DNA of 64,000 nt from Neolentinus lepideus HHB14362 ss-1 (Eukaryota; Basidiomycota; Agaricomycetes; Gloeophyllales; Gloeophyllaceae): contig KV425562.1 of NCBI GenBank assembly GCA_001632425.1, forward strand, positions 15,017-79,016. The letters are read 5' to 3'. Shown in pieces: positions 1-11,076 of this stretch (positions are counted from its first letter, which is position 1; every line of letters begins with the position of its first letter). The notes under the pieces were generated by a model that did not search any database, was not told the DNA's origin, and saw only the letters and a list, made by a program, of their open reading frames with translations. A program made the position numbers and the translations under genes.

Positions 1-3000
1 GGATGTATTTGATTGACAATCATCAATGATTGGAGGGACTACAGAAGACCAGGAAAAGGCTAGAAGACTGCTAACACAAATTGTCAATTCATTATCAGTA
101 AAAATGGAGATTGGAGCACCTATGGCTTCTGCATATTTACTGGGCAATCCTGATCATTACACCAGTCATAGGTTCAAGCCTGTATACTGGAAGACATATG
201 TCAATGAAGTACTTAAGGACTGGATTGATATCAATGACCTAGATGAAAACTTAAATGACATAAATGCTGATGTCATTCAGAAGGATCGGGTAATTATCAG
301 ATGCACACAAGATGGCTATACAATGTATTACTTAGTGATGGACTATATGTATCGCCCTGAGATATATAAAGATGTATGCCTATATGACTGGATTAGGCTA
401 TCTCGGAAACTACCTCTACCTGGAATAAAGTCTTCAGATCCTACAGTATCAGCTGAAAATAAACCTGAACAAGATGTTGGACCAGAATCTAAATTTGGTG
501 TAAAAAAACCAAGTCCACATGAACTAGTGTTCCTCCAAGAACACCCACAGCATGAAACTCATTATGTAGCCATGGTGAAAGACATGTTTGGTCTTGTGCC
601 TAATTTTATAGGAGGGAATTTACCCAGAAGTGATGCTGGAAATCGTGAATTCTACTGTATGACAATGTTGACATTATTTAAACCCTGGCGAGTGGGTAAA
701 GACTTAAAATTGATTGATGAAACTTTGGATGATGCATTTGTAGCCCATCAATTTAGTAGTAGACAAACTGAATTAATGTCATATTTCAATATACGCTATG
801 AATGCTATGATGCTCGTGATGATTACTCTTGTCAGCATAAAGCAGGTGTTATACCAGGTATGCCTACATTGCATAACAGAGAACTTCTGCTGAAACTAGG
901 CATCCAAGTTGATCAAGTTGATGACATGTATGATGACTTAGACACACATCCTGAAAACATGGAATTGTCTGTGTTAGGGAAACAAGCCATGAAACACCTA
1001 AGGCAGATGGAAGAAATGGAAAGTGTATTAAAAGGTACTGGATGGCTTAATGAATATAAGCTTCCAATCCAGACCAACATAGAGTTCAGAAATAAGCACC
1101 AGTGGACTGAAGTAATACAAGGGCACCGTAATACTATACTACAGCAAAGGGAGCAAGATCGAAATAATATCTCCAATGGAACCACAGTCAAAACAAAGCC
1201 ACATTGGAATGAGGTAAAAATCATAGATCAACAATATTTGCTGAAAGAATACATCCCAGATCAGCCAGCCATAGTTAAACTCCAATCTGAAATTGTGACA
1301 AAATTCTCATTACGGCCACAACAAGAGAAGGCATTCTGCATAATATCAAACCATGCATCATCACCTCAAACTGAACAGTTAAAAATGCACTTAGGAGGCA
1401 TGGGGGGCACAGGCAAGTCATAGGTGATAAAGGCATTAATATATTATTTTAAGTCTAAAAATGAATCCCATCACTTTCTGGTGCTAGCTCCTGCAGGTTC
1501 TGCAGCAGCTATTGTTGGAGGATCTACCTATCATTCTATACTCAGTGTTGCAGACAGAAGTGACTCTGCAAACAAGTCTACATTAAATAAAGCACAGATG
1601 CAAGCTAGACTAGAAGGAGTAGATTATATTTTCATTGATGAGGTCTCAATGGTAAGCTGTTATGACTTATATCATATTTGTGCACAACTGTGTAAGGGTA
1701 CAAATAACTTAGAAGATCCCTTTGGTGGAATTAACATGATATTGTGTGGAGATTTTGGGCAGTTACCTCCTGCTATGAATAAGCCACCTTTATATAGTCC
1801 AAAGGTAGGAACAAGGGTTAGCCCCCAAATGACAGTTACAGCTCAACAAACTGCTATTGGAAAAGCACTCTGGCATCAATTCACCACAGTTGTCATTCTA
1901 AGAGAGAATATGCATCAAAGAACACAAACACCTCAAGATGCACAGCTACAAACTGCATTGGAGAATATGAGATACAAAGCATGCACAAATGATGATATTC
2001 AATTTCTTCACAGTAGGATTGCTGGCCCTGGCCCACATAGGCCTAAGTTACATGAACACAGATTTCAACATGTATCTGTAATTACAGCACGCAATATGCA
2101 TAGAGACAAGATAAATCTACTTGGAGCTAAGCAATTTGCAGCAGACACAAATCAGGAACTTGTGGACTTTTATTCTATAGACAAGTGGAAAAACCCATCA
2201 CATATTAAGGTCAAGAGGAATAAGAAAGACTCTAGAGCCTTACATGAATCAGAAGTTATATCATCCAATACACAGAAGATATTATGGAACTTACCACATA
2301 ATGACACAAATCATGTAGCTGGTAAATTATCATTATGTTCAGGAATGCCTATACTAATCAAGAAAAAAATTGCAACTGAATGCTGTATTACCAATGGAGC
2401 TGAAGCAAGAGTGGTGTCCTGGCATAGTCACATAGAGAATAATGTCAATATTTTAGATACTCTGTTTGTAGAACTGGTTAACCCACCAACATCTATACAT
2501 CTAGATGGTCTTCCACTTAATGTTGTCCCAATAAGCAAAGAATCCATGGAGATTGAATGTAGAATGCCTAATGATTCAATTGAGAAAATATCACAGCAGC
2601 AGGTTCCAATACTGCCCAACTTTGCTATGACAGACTATGCAGCTCAAGGGAGAACAAGGCCAAATAATGTTGTTGATCTCAACAACTGCAATGGGCACCA
2701 GTCATACTACACTTGCTTATCACGTAGTTCAGATGCTGATGGTACTGTGATTTTGCAAGACTTTAATCCAAGCCAAATTACTAGTGGTACCTCAAGATAC
2801 TTGAGACAAGAATTCAGAGAGTTAGAAATATTAGATCACATAACTGACCTCAGGTATCATGGAATACTACCTGCCCACATTGAAGGGCATCAGAGAAACA
2901 CCTTGGTGCAAGCATACCAAATGTGGAAACAGAATGAATGCCCAGGTAATATGCATACAGCTATACAATGGGATGAGTCTAATCCTTTTGATCTCCTAGA

Positions 3001-4168
3001 ATTGGTTGAGAATGAAATATGGAATGCAATAAAACCCAAAAAGATTGAAGTGGACCAAATGCATCCTGTAACAAAATTACCAGGCCAAGACATATATCAT
3101 AAACCTCCAGTGTTGAGACCTACAACTACTACAATACATCATGAGGACACCACATTGGCAAAGGAATTCATACCATCCCAAAACCAAGTCAGGCATCAGA
3201 TACCACAAGGTTTTATATGGGACTCAACTTACAGTTGTGCCTATGATGCCCTACTGATGATATTATTAAACATCTGGCAAGATAACCCAAATAAATGGTC
3301 TAAACAGTTGAATATTAATAGCCACATGGAGTCAATAATTGAAGGGTTTGAGAGCATACAATCTGGAGAAACATCAATGGAAGCTTGCAGAGACACACTC
3401 CATCAAAGAATGAATAATTTAGACAGAATGAGACTTCCAATGAGACAGGGTGCAGGTACAAGTGTAAATGAACTATGTGAGGAGTTACTTAATACCAACC
3501 CTATTGGATCTATTGTGACTTCATGTGATACATGTAATAACATCAATAGAACATCAATAGACAAATTAAGTTTCAATTGTTACAGGCCAACTCACCAGAC
3601 AAATAATGATGACAGTCAGGCAACTTCCATAAAAGACTGGATTGTGCAAAACCTTTCACCAGAAGGAACTTTCCAAGGAGTAAAGTGTTGTCGCAAGGAC
3701 ATACAAAGTATAACAACACTAACTAAAATACCCCGGATACTTGCATTCCATGTGTCCAACACAGATTTGCTCCCAGATAAGAATTTTACCTTGCAGTTAA
3801 AGTCCAAGCAAAAATTAAACCTAAGAGGACTGATATACTTTGGGGATTTCCACTTCACTAGCAGATTTATATCCAAGAATGGGGATATATGGTTCAATGA
3901 TAGAATGACAACTGGCAGAGAATGTAGAAAGGAAGGTAACATTGAGTCAACCAACCTAGCTGATTTATTGACCTGTGGCACACATACAACTACATTGCTC
4001 ATATATGCTTGTGGTTAGTGGACTAATACTTAGTATGGCATTGACACAAAAAAACTTAAGCTGACTAATAGTATTTAATTATGTTTATAGTATATGTTTC
4101 AATGATGTAATACTATTTCAGACACATCCACATTATTCATATATATATTACATTTCTATAATTATAAT
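1..4168 (+). mobile_element. Helitron transposon, 3' part, inactive
   Basis: AT-rich block unlike the roughly 50% GC sequence to its right. It carries the C-terminal end of the Helitron Rep/helicase polyprotein followed by a helicase and a protease-like domain. The N-terminal HUH Rep domain must lie left of the window. No clear CTRR-type Helitron 3' terminus could be fixed; the right limit is set just before an inverted-repeat motif at 4169. The element is dead: the main reading frame is cut by in-frame stops at 14-16 and 1421-1423. Confidence 0.85.
26..4018 (+). pseudogene. Helitron helicase (Pif1-like) with USP-like protease tail, broken by a stop codon
   Basis: One reading frame (frame 2) runs from the left edge to 4018 but is interrupted by TAG at 1421-1423. 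The stop sits directly after the Walker A motif GGTGKS, where Helitron helicases usually have Gln or Arg before V-I. An earlier TGA at 14-16 sits where relatives usually have Arg. The segment before Walker A matches the Helitron Rep-helicase linker (EIG-PMAS-YLLGNPDHYTSH). After it come Walker B DEVSMVS, GDFGQLPPA, and the C-terminal helicase motif ending in YTCLSR, all typical of Pif1/RecD-type 5'-3' DNA helicases used for rolling-circle transposition. From about 3200 a second domain has a Cys box (YSCAYDALL, Cys at 3236-3238) and a His box (GDFHFTSRF, His at 3851-3853), as in ubiquitin-specific proteases. No intron is needed inside the frame. Confidence 0.88.
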
Positions 4169-4305
4169 TATGAGTCCTGAGGTACAAAGGATGAGTTTGT
4201 ATGCTCAAAATGAGCGGGTTGCTGAATGATGTCCTTCATGGGAACTCGTGCCAAGTAATTGGTGTTTCAAAATATTTGTAGTGCTAATCACAAAATTGGA
4301 TCCCA

Positions 4306-4363
4306 GATTCATAGTCCGTTTGTAGTGATCACTACAAAGAGACTACAAACTCGTTTTGTAGTC
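4306..4363. repeat. cluster of palindromes
   Basis: A perfect 20-bp palindrome (TTTGTAGTGATCACTACAAA) lies at 4319-4338. It sits inside a longer imperfect palindrome from the TAGTC at about 4313 to the GACTA at about 4345. Immediately right, GACTACAAA and TTTGTAGTC form a second stem around a short loop, ending near 4363. This could be a MITE end, a Helitron hairpin or a cruciform-forming site. Confidence 0.7.
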
Positions 4364-4640
4364 CCTTTTTTTGATATTCTCTTCCTCACTATCTTCAAAT
4401 TTCTCCTTTTCCTTCCTCCTTTTCAATATAAGCTTATACCATATATATGTGTCATTGTGAATATTCCTATAGTTTTAGCATTTTCTTTGCCTTTGAGGTA
4501 CCCAATACGTTCTCCGAGGGCTTTCTTACCATGGGAATTTGACTTCAATGACCGTTTGTTGTGGGTGGCGCAGTGGCGCACTGCGTCGATTCCAAATACT
4601 GGCTTCTGATTGGCCAGATGCTCTCTCACACAGGTCACAG

Positions 4641-5093
4641 TAAGAGAATGACATAGATAGCATGAAAGTCTCACAAGATTTTACACACTGTTTATGTCAT
4701 TGGTCACCGATAGCTGGCATTTCCATTGAGAAAAATCGGAAATTTTACTAAAAATATCAGAAAAATTTGTACAACCCAGGGCGGCTGAGACCCATCCATT
4801 TGTTTGCTTACACCTCTGAATATGGTAATTATTGATGTTGTATATATCTTTTTTACCTTCTACTGGTCTACTGGCTTTATTAGTTGGCTCATTGAGTGAG
4901 GATACCAGCAAGAGCATGACATAGATGGCATGGAAGTCCTGTGAGATTTTACATGCTGTTTACAACATTGGTCATCAATAGCTGATATTTCTGCTCAGAA
5001 AATTTGGAAAATTGCTAGAAATATTGGAAAAATTTGTACAGCCCAGGGTGGCTGGCACATTTGTTTGGGTGATTATTTGTATATGGTAACTGT
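4641..5093 (+). repeat. diverged tandem duplication, about 265-bp period
   Basis: The stretch 4641-4840 reappears at 4909-5093 in the same order with many substitutions: AAGAGNATGACATAGAT, GATTTTACA, GGAAAANTTTGTACA, CCCAGGG and TATGGTAA are shared. Spacing shrinks from 268 to 261 bp across the unit, showing small indels. It is non-coding and lies between two copies of the 15-bp inverted-repeat motif described for the adjacent element. Confidence 0.75.
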
Positions 5094-5265
5094 TATGAGT
5101 CCTGAGGTTGTCAGAAATTTCCATACCCCATCATAATCAAAAAATGGATTAAAATAAGATAAAAATAGAATTAAAATCCATTTTAGACCATTTTTAAATT
5201 ATAATGAAGTACAAAAGTTTCAGACAATTAATATGAAAATGTAACAAGTGACCTCAGGACTCATA
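5094..5265. mobile_element. 172-bp MITE-like element with 15-bp terminal inverted repeats
   Basis: TATGAGTCCTGAGGT at 5094-5108 is repeated exactly, inverted, at 5251-5265. The outermost TA on each side can be read as a Tc1/mariner-type target duplication. The interior is AT-rich and non-coding. A third direct copy of the 15-mer lies at 4169-4183, so a longer 4169-5265 element (about 1.1 kb) that encloses the tandem duplication is an alternative reading. Confidence 0.65.
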
Positions 5266-6229
5266 CCCATGCCATGCAGAGCAGTGGCCCTCTTGCCCAA
5301 GTATTCAATAGGTGCTCAGGACTCGAAAATCCTGCCATGCTTGCAATGGCCCTCTACCTGCAAGTTCTTATATTGGTCAGCAAAAACTTACAGCAGCAAT
5401 TGGAGTTCCTAGTGCAGCAGCTTCTAGACAGCAGTATAGGGAGGTCTTGGATGTCAGAGGCAGCACTATGGGAACATTGCCCTTTCTATTGAAGCATATC
5501 CACTGCCTAGCACCTTTGATTCTGATGTAATCCCAGGCTCAGCTGCGGTGCGACCTGGTGGGTCTGAAGGAGAAGATCAAACACATGTCCAGTTCCAGCG
5601 AGCAAGAATTAAAGGCTCAGGCTGGCAAGAAGACACTTTCATTGCCCCCTTGATCATCGTAGGAAACATGTCATACCATTGACCAAGTGAAAAGCCAAGG
5701 GTCTCCCATTTGACATTTTTTGGTGCAGAACAGTATTTCCTAGCCAAGTGTAAATGTATGTTCTACAAGAGTCCACCATAATATGATAGTGCACAAATAA
5801 CAGTCTTTGATGTTCAATGCACCTTCGTGGTGACACACATCCTGAAATCTGGGAGGAGAAGCTGGAAGTAATGATGCACAAGGGTCAGGAGCCCATCTTC
5901 CATACCTGCAGCCTGAACGTGAGATATCCTCGCAGTTACAGAAATAATCAAACTTAAGCAGAGATGACTGTGCATTGTGGGCCTGGGTACGAGCTGTACA
6001 TAGTACCAATATTGCACCTGATATAGGTAGAGAAAGGTTTCTCTCAAAGTCATTGGAAGGAGATGATCTAACTGTCACCCTGTCTTTGGCCCATAAGTAT
6101 GATCACACCTACATCGCTTTGCGTATTGTGAGATTAGCTCGGGCACATCAAGCCACAGACTCAGCTAGCGAAGTGCCGAAGGAGAGTACTGGAAAACAGG
6201 ATGAATTGTAACAGGCTTCAGGATCAGCG
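5266..6229. other. no convincing gene; possible coding relic
   Basis: A short imperfect duplication (GCCATGC...TGGCCCTCT...CAAGT at about 5270 and 5333) opens this stretch. Frame 2 from 5312 is open except for a TAA at 5528-5530 and runs on to about 5652, with a Cys-Cys pair near its start and a lysine-rich end, so it could be a decayed exon. I do not recognise the product. Nothing else stands out up to the FunK1 upstream repeat. Confidence 0.3.
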
Positions 6230-9200
6230 TTACACTGTAAGAAGATGCCGCCCGGGTAATTGTCAAGCGTGACTGTGACATACTGCACGTGAATATGTCA
6301 CGCGCGTTTCAACTCGCGACCGGCTAAACAGGACAACCACCCATTGTTCTCGATTAGTGCCGGTGCCGCGTGTCCTGTGGCAAGTTCAACTTGTGGTAAG
6401 CGAACCCTATTAGACGCCCATTGCGTCTTTGTTCTCTTACCACTACGCTCACCATGTCCGACCACGACAGCTATCCGTCGGCCCCAGGGTCTCCGGCAGG
6501 ATCTTTCTCCTCACTTCAGGCGACAGCAAGGTTCTCACAGCAGGGATCAGAAGAGCCAGAGCTTCTGGCTGAAGACGGGCCATCACCGACTCCCGGGCCT
6601 ATCACAGAAAGTAGCGCGAGTCCGTCGTCATCTCCCCCCGAGAGCTCGGAAGATCATAAGGGCAAAGGACGGGCAGTATTGGCTACGGTCGAATCTCAGC
6701 ATCAATCTCCCGACGCGAATTCCACTTCCGAAGCGACTTTTCCTCACGTCATGCCCCGCTCGCACACCTTTGAATTTGGGAGTAGAGCCTCACAGACCGC
6801 CGTCGAGCAACCTTTCGGCCCTCCTCGTCCCCAGAAGGCTACGCGTACCTATGCAAAGCGAAGTCGGAGATCAGCTCGTGGTAAAGAGACCGACAAGTCG
6901 CACGTCGACCCTATTACTCTCTCATCCGATGGGCACCAGGGGGTGATGTATCACCATGAAGAAGCCGATCCAGAGCCTTTCCAGTCGGAGGGAAATGATT
7001 TTCTCCCGTCGACTCCTCCTAAGATGCCGATGCACCCATTGTTATCCAAGATCGAAGACACGCCTTTCAAAGGCGGGTCTGGGTCGAAGATCAGCAAATG
7101 CGTGCTAGATCTGCAGAGTGCCTTGCGGGAGGAGCTTGAGGGTACATGGGTAGATGGACAGCACGAGTTTGTCTCAAAGCTTTTCCAAACGCTATCCGAG
7201 TCAGTGCCAAGCAGGGATAGCGTCAGTAGATTCCTCAAGCGATATGCAGGTTACTCGACAAATGAAAGAAAATGGGAAAATGTGCCGAAGAACCCTGCAA
7301 GGGAGAGCAACGAGCTCTATGATCCGTTGGTAAAGCATATCAACGCGATTCTGGAGCATTTCATCCGCGTCCCATCTCGTCGTGCTGCCAATACATCCAA
7401 CAAGGTCATGCCTCACCACAGCGATGGCGACGAGAAGAACCTCGAATCGAAGCCGGATATTGTGGTTCTCGGATACGGGTCGTGTCTGACAAGTGAGCAA
7501 GAGATTCGCCCCCCCTCGTATGCTCAGTGTGTCGCTCCTATTGAAGTCAAGACCCAAAAGAATCTCGCCGTCACCACTCACAGAATTCAGCTTGCTGTCT
7601 ATGCTCGAGAGTGTTTTGTGCAACAACCCAACAGGCGGTTCGTTTACGGTTTACTACTCACCGAGAAGACGGTGCAGCTCTATCAATTCGATCGTGGAGG
7701 ATCGTTGTACTCGAGGGCATACAATATCGGTACTGAGGCGAACACTTTCGTGAGGATAATTTGCGCTATATCAGGGACGGATGAGAGACAGGTGGGACTT
7801 GATCCTCGGATCTTCTGGAATGGCAAGAAGCGATACTTCGACAACCTTGGAAAGGGCAACAAACGATACGAGATTCTGAACCCGGATCGTCCGTTCCAGA
7901 GGTTAGCTATTCGTGGTCGAGGGACGACCGCCTGGCACATCAAAGATAACGAGAAAGGAGAAAAACTCTTCCTCAAGTTGTCGTGGAAAGCAGTGGGTAG
8001 ACGTGCCGAATGGCTGTTCCTGGACGAGATCCGGAAAGCTGGATTGAAGCATGTAGGATCGATGGAAGAACATGGAGAGCTCGAGAAGCTGTCCTCTCTT
8101 CGGCACGGCATAGCCTTGCGAAGCAACCGTCGCGGCACAGACATTGATGTTGCTGATCGGCAGTACTATTGGGTTACGCAGCCTTTCTACGGACCACCGA
8201 TAGATGAATTCGCGTCCGTGCTGGAACTCTTTCAAGCACTTTATGATGCTATTATAGGTACGTCACTGCATTTCTTCCTGTCTGCACCAGGAAATGACGG
8301 CATTATAGGTAGCAAAGAGCTGACTAGTATTGGTATCCTCCACCGCGATATAAGCCCGCGAAACATACTCTTGGATCGCAGGGGCTTGGGAACGTTCGGG
8401 ATTCTGATTGATTTCGATATGGCCGCGAAAATCGATAGGACAGAGAGCGGCGTCCACACCGACTTCCGTACTGTAAGTCCATCCTCAGGCAATACTACGT
8501 CGATGATACTAACGTTGTATGATCTATGTAGGGTACTCGGGCTTTTCAATCGCTGAAAGTGCTGAGTGGCAGGGGTAACCACGAACCTCTCGACGAGCTT
8601 GAATCGTGCTTTTACTGTTACTCTTGGATAGTCCTTAGCTACGATGAGCCGCATCGCCGGAAGCAAGTATTGCCGGAGTTTCTTATCCGGTGGCAGTCTG
8701 AAGACATCGCTGTGGCTATACAGGCGAAATTGCAATTCATCGGGGACACGAACCTTGGTAGCGCGATCTCACCGGGCATGGGAAACCGCGCACTACTTTT
8801 GTTCTTGAAGTTGCAGCACTTTTTCCGCACCGTTAATGAGAATCTACGACGAGAGTTGCAGATGGCGATCTCTAAGATTCGAGAGGACGAGAGCTCGTCC
8901 AGTGAACGAGTCAGGATTTTGCAAGGCTTCGGGCAAGCCGGACCATCCTTGCCTCAGCCGCTCATTAATCAAGGTGAGTGAAGTGATTGGCTACTATGCT
9001 CTTGTACTAAGATGCTTGGTCACAATACAGCCGAGGTCACGAAGCACCTGACAGCAAAGAATTTGGCTCACTATACAAGTGTTCTCGGACTGGTGCGGGA
9101 AGCCGTTGATGGTGAAATGGAGGCCAAGGAAAAGAGACCCCCGTTGCTGGTTACGCAGAATGCACAAACGTCTCGTGCGCAGCTAGTCTATGGCCGTGCA

Positions 9201-9690
9201 CCGCACGGCAATTCCTTGGTCTATCCGGCCACCCATTCGTACTCTTCTGGCCACAGCAACAAGCGTTCTCCGTCCCCAGAGCAGGACGACGTGATTGACC
9301 TGGTCCAGAACAAGCGGGGAGGGAAGAGGGCGAAGGCGTCGCACTCCGGATCTCAAGACCCGTAGGCTGCCGCGTATGCACTGTCATTCTGCTTCATCTT
9401 CTATGCCGACCTTCGGCTTGTGCTGTCGTCTCTCTTGCATGTTTTGGCTCTCATTGCCAGTGCTATTCGGCTATGTTGTCTGTCCCGAGAGTAGTAATAT
9501 CGGTATGTATGTATATCTACATGGTAGGTATGCCGTCCCTCGTTATTTGTAATTGTGCAATAGTCCGACCAGTTGCAGACCTTTGGTTTTTGTCTCCAAC
9601 TTGAATATATATGTATTATCCATGCAACACATGTCCTAACCTACTACGCCTGCTGGGCACTTAGTGAGTTGCTCTGGCGTGGCCGCGGGG
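6230..9690 (+). repeat. segmental duplication, copy 1 (FunK1 unit)
   Basis: This unit matches 15165-18125 in the same orientation. The match starts about 220 bp upstream of the kinase start (ACTGTAAGA, then GTGACTGTGACA/TGCACGTGA and GGTAAGCGAACCCTAT), covers all exons and introns, and continues about 320 bp past the stop through AATAGTCCGACCAGTTGCAG to a shared TATCCATGCAACA. Conservation in the non-coding flanks indicates a fairly recent duplication of a whole genomic segment. Confidence 0.9.
6454..9365 (+). CDS. FunK1-type protein kinase, full-length copy
   Basis: Exons 6454-8257, 8309-8472, 8532-8973 and 9031-9365 join to 914 residues; introns are 51-59 bp with GT-AG ends. FunK1 kinases are a family expanded in multicellular basidiomycetes; substrates are largely unknown. 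The N-terminal 200 residues are Ser/Pro-rich and probably disordered. The middle carries the FunK1 signature around KPDIVVLGYGSC. The catalytic loop is HRDISPRN (D615) and the metal-binding motif is DFD rather than DFG (D636), as usual in this family. The N-lobe lysine probably lies in LFLKLSW. The tail ends in a basic KRGGKRAK stretch, a likely nuclear signal. The start ATG is chosen because it begins the homology with the second copy. The family assignment is firm; the biological role is unknown. Confidence 0.9.
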
Positions 9691-10136
9691 ACTGAATGGT
9701 GCAAGCACAATCGAAATAGCAAGCTGTCTTCATGCCTTAACAGTTGATTCCCAATCGACGCACGAGAGCCAGGATGTCAAGTTTTGACTCTTCAGGACTT
9801 GCGCCGGGATCTGCAAGGCGTTGACTGATCACCACGGTAAATCTATACACTCACGATTGGGATATCCTTAACTGCAGTAAGCCAGTAACAGTACGTGATA
9901 TGAGCTTGAAATGACTCAATCACTGTAGCAGATATACACATGCACCTTACAGCAGCTGGTACTAGACTCTAGTGAACAAGAACGGGAGAGGAATGCAAAC
10001 GTGTTGCTCGGCTTCTAACAGATCTTGGACAATTCGATATCGTAATTATGCTCATATCATCTGGCATACACTGAAATTACCTGGTCCGTGTTATCATGGA
10101 GATTAGTAGTTCGAAGTGTATTATTTGGAACGTGTC

Positions 10137-10200
10137 GCGTAACAGTCGAGTGTGACAGTGACACAGTACACGTGATCGTATTTCACGGATGACTAAGCAA
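10137..10200 (+). repeat. fragment of the FunK1 upstream flank
   Basis: The string around GTCGAGTGTGACAGTGACACAGTACACGTGATC resembles the region just upstream of both FunK1 genes (GTCGAGCGTGATTGTGACACAGTGCACGTGATC in copy 2). No kinase coding sequence follows, so this is a detached piece of the duplicated unit. Confidence 0.6.
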
Positions 10201-11058
10201 TTCTGCTATTTCCTCCGTGCTTGTCGCGACTAGTCTCAGCCCACAACCGTGACCTCCAGCGCCTACGCCTAGACCATCCCACCCGATTCCTAAATGAGGC
10301 TCTACTAACGCCTCCTATGTTCTCGGTCAAATCACGTCGCGCTGCCTCTTCCAGCCCCATTAGGCCGTCATCTCTCTCGAATCTAGACAGGACGTCACAG
10401 CTAGATACACCTGATGGATTCTTCAGTCAGCCAGCAGACCCTGCTTGTAAATTTCATATGAAAGACGAAGTCGCGCTGCAACGTTGTGATAGATTGCTTA
10501 TTCAATGCCACAAGGTCGACCTTCCTCAAATGAGACACCTGAGCACACCGCCGCTCCTTCTGTTATACTGAATGCGTCTTCCCTGCAGGCTCCTTAACTC
10601 CCAGACGTCTCCGGTCCTCGATCGCCGGTGCAAGGTTCTATCTTATCTCCCAGCGCCCGTCCATTCTTACCCTCCGACAAAACTGGATAGGGCCACCTCG
10701 AGGCTCGAGCACAGGCTCCCCGTCGACGGCGGATCGGGGTCAACATAGATTAGTGTTAAGCTCTGGGCTTTTGGTGCTTTGTGGGTGTAGGCTTGTGTGC
10801 TGATTTGTAAGTTTCGGACGAGGACGAGCTCCTAGGATCTTATGGGCCTGTATTCCGAATTGTTATCGAGGCCATCGTGTAAGCTAATCCCTTTGAATTC
10901 GGATCCATGATGTGTTGATTCTCACTCCGGAATACAAACGCATACAATATGTTATGTGATGCACGTGGGTTCAACTTGTTGTCCGTTGATGCTACGCGCA
11001 CCTAATATTCCCCACACAAACCCAAACCACTAGTGGACGCATCTAATCTACGACGCAA

Positions 11059-11076
11059 ATGATGATGATGATGATA
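11059..11076 (+). repeat. trinucleotide microsatellite (ATG)n
   Basis: Six ATG/GAT units in a row in non-coding sequence. Confidence 0.8.
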
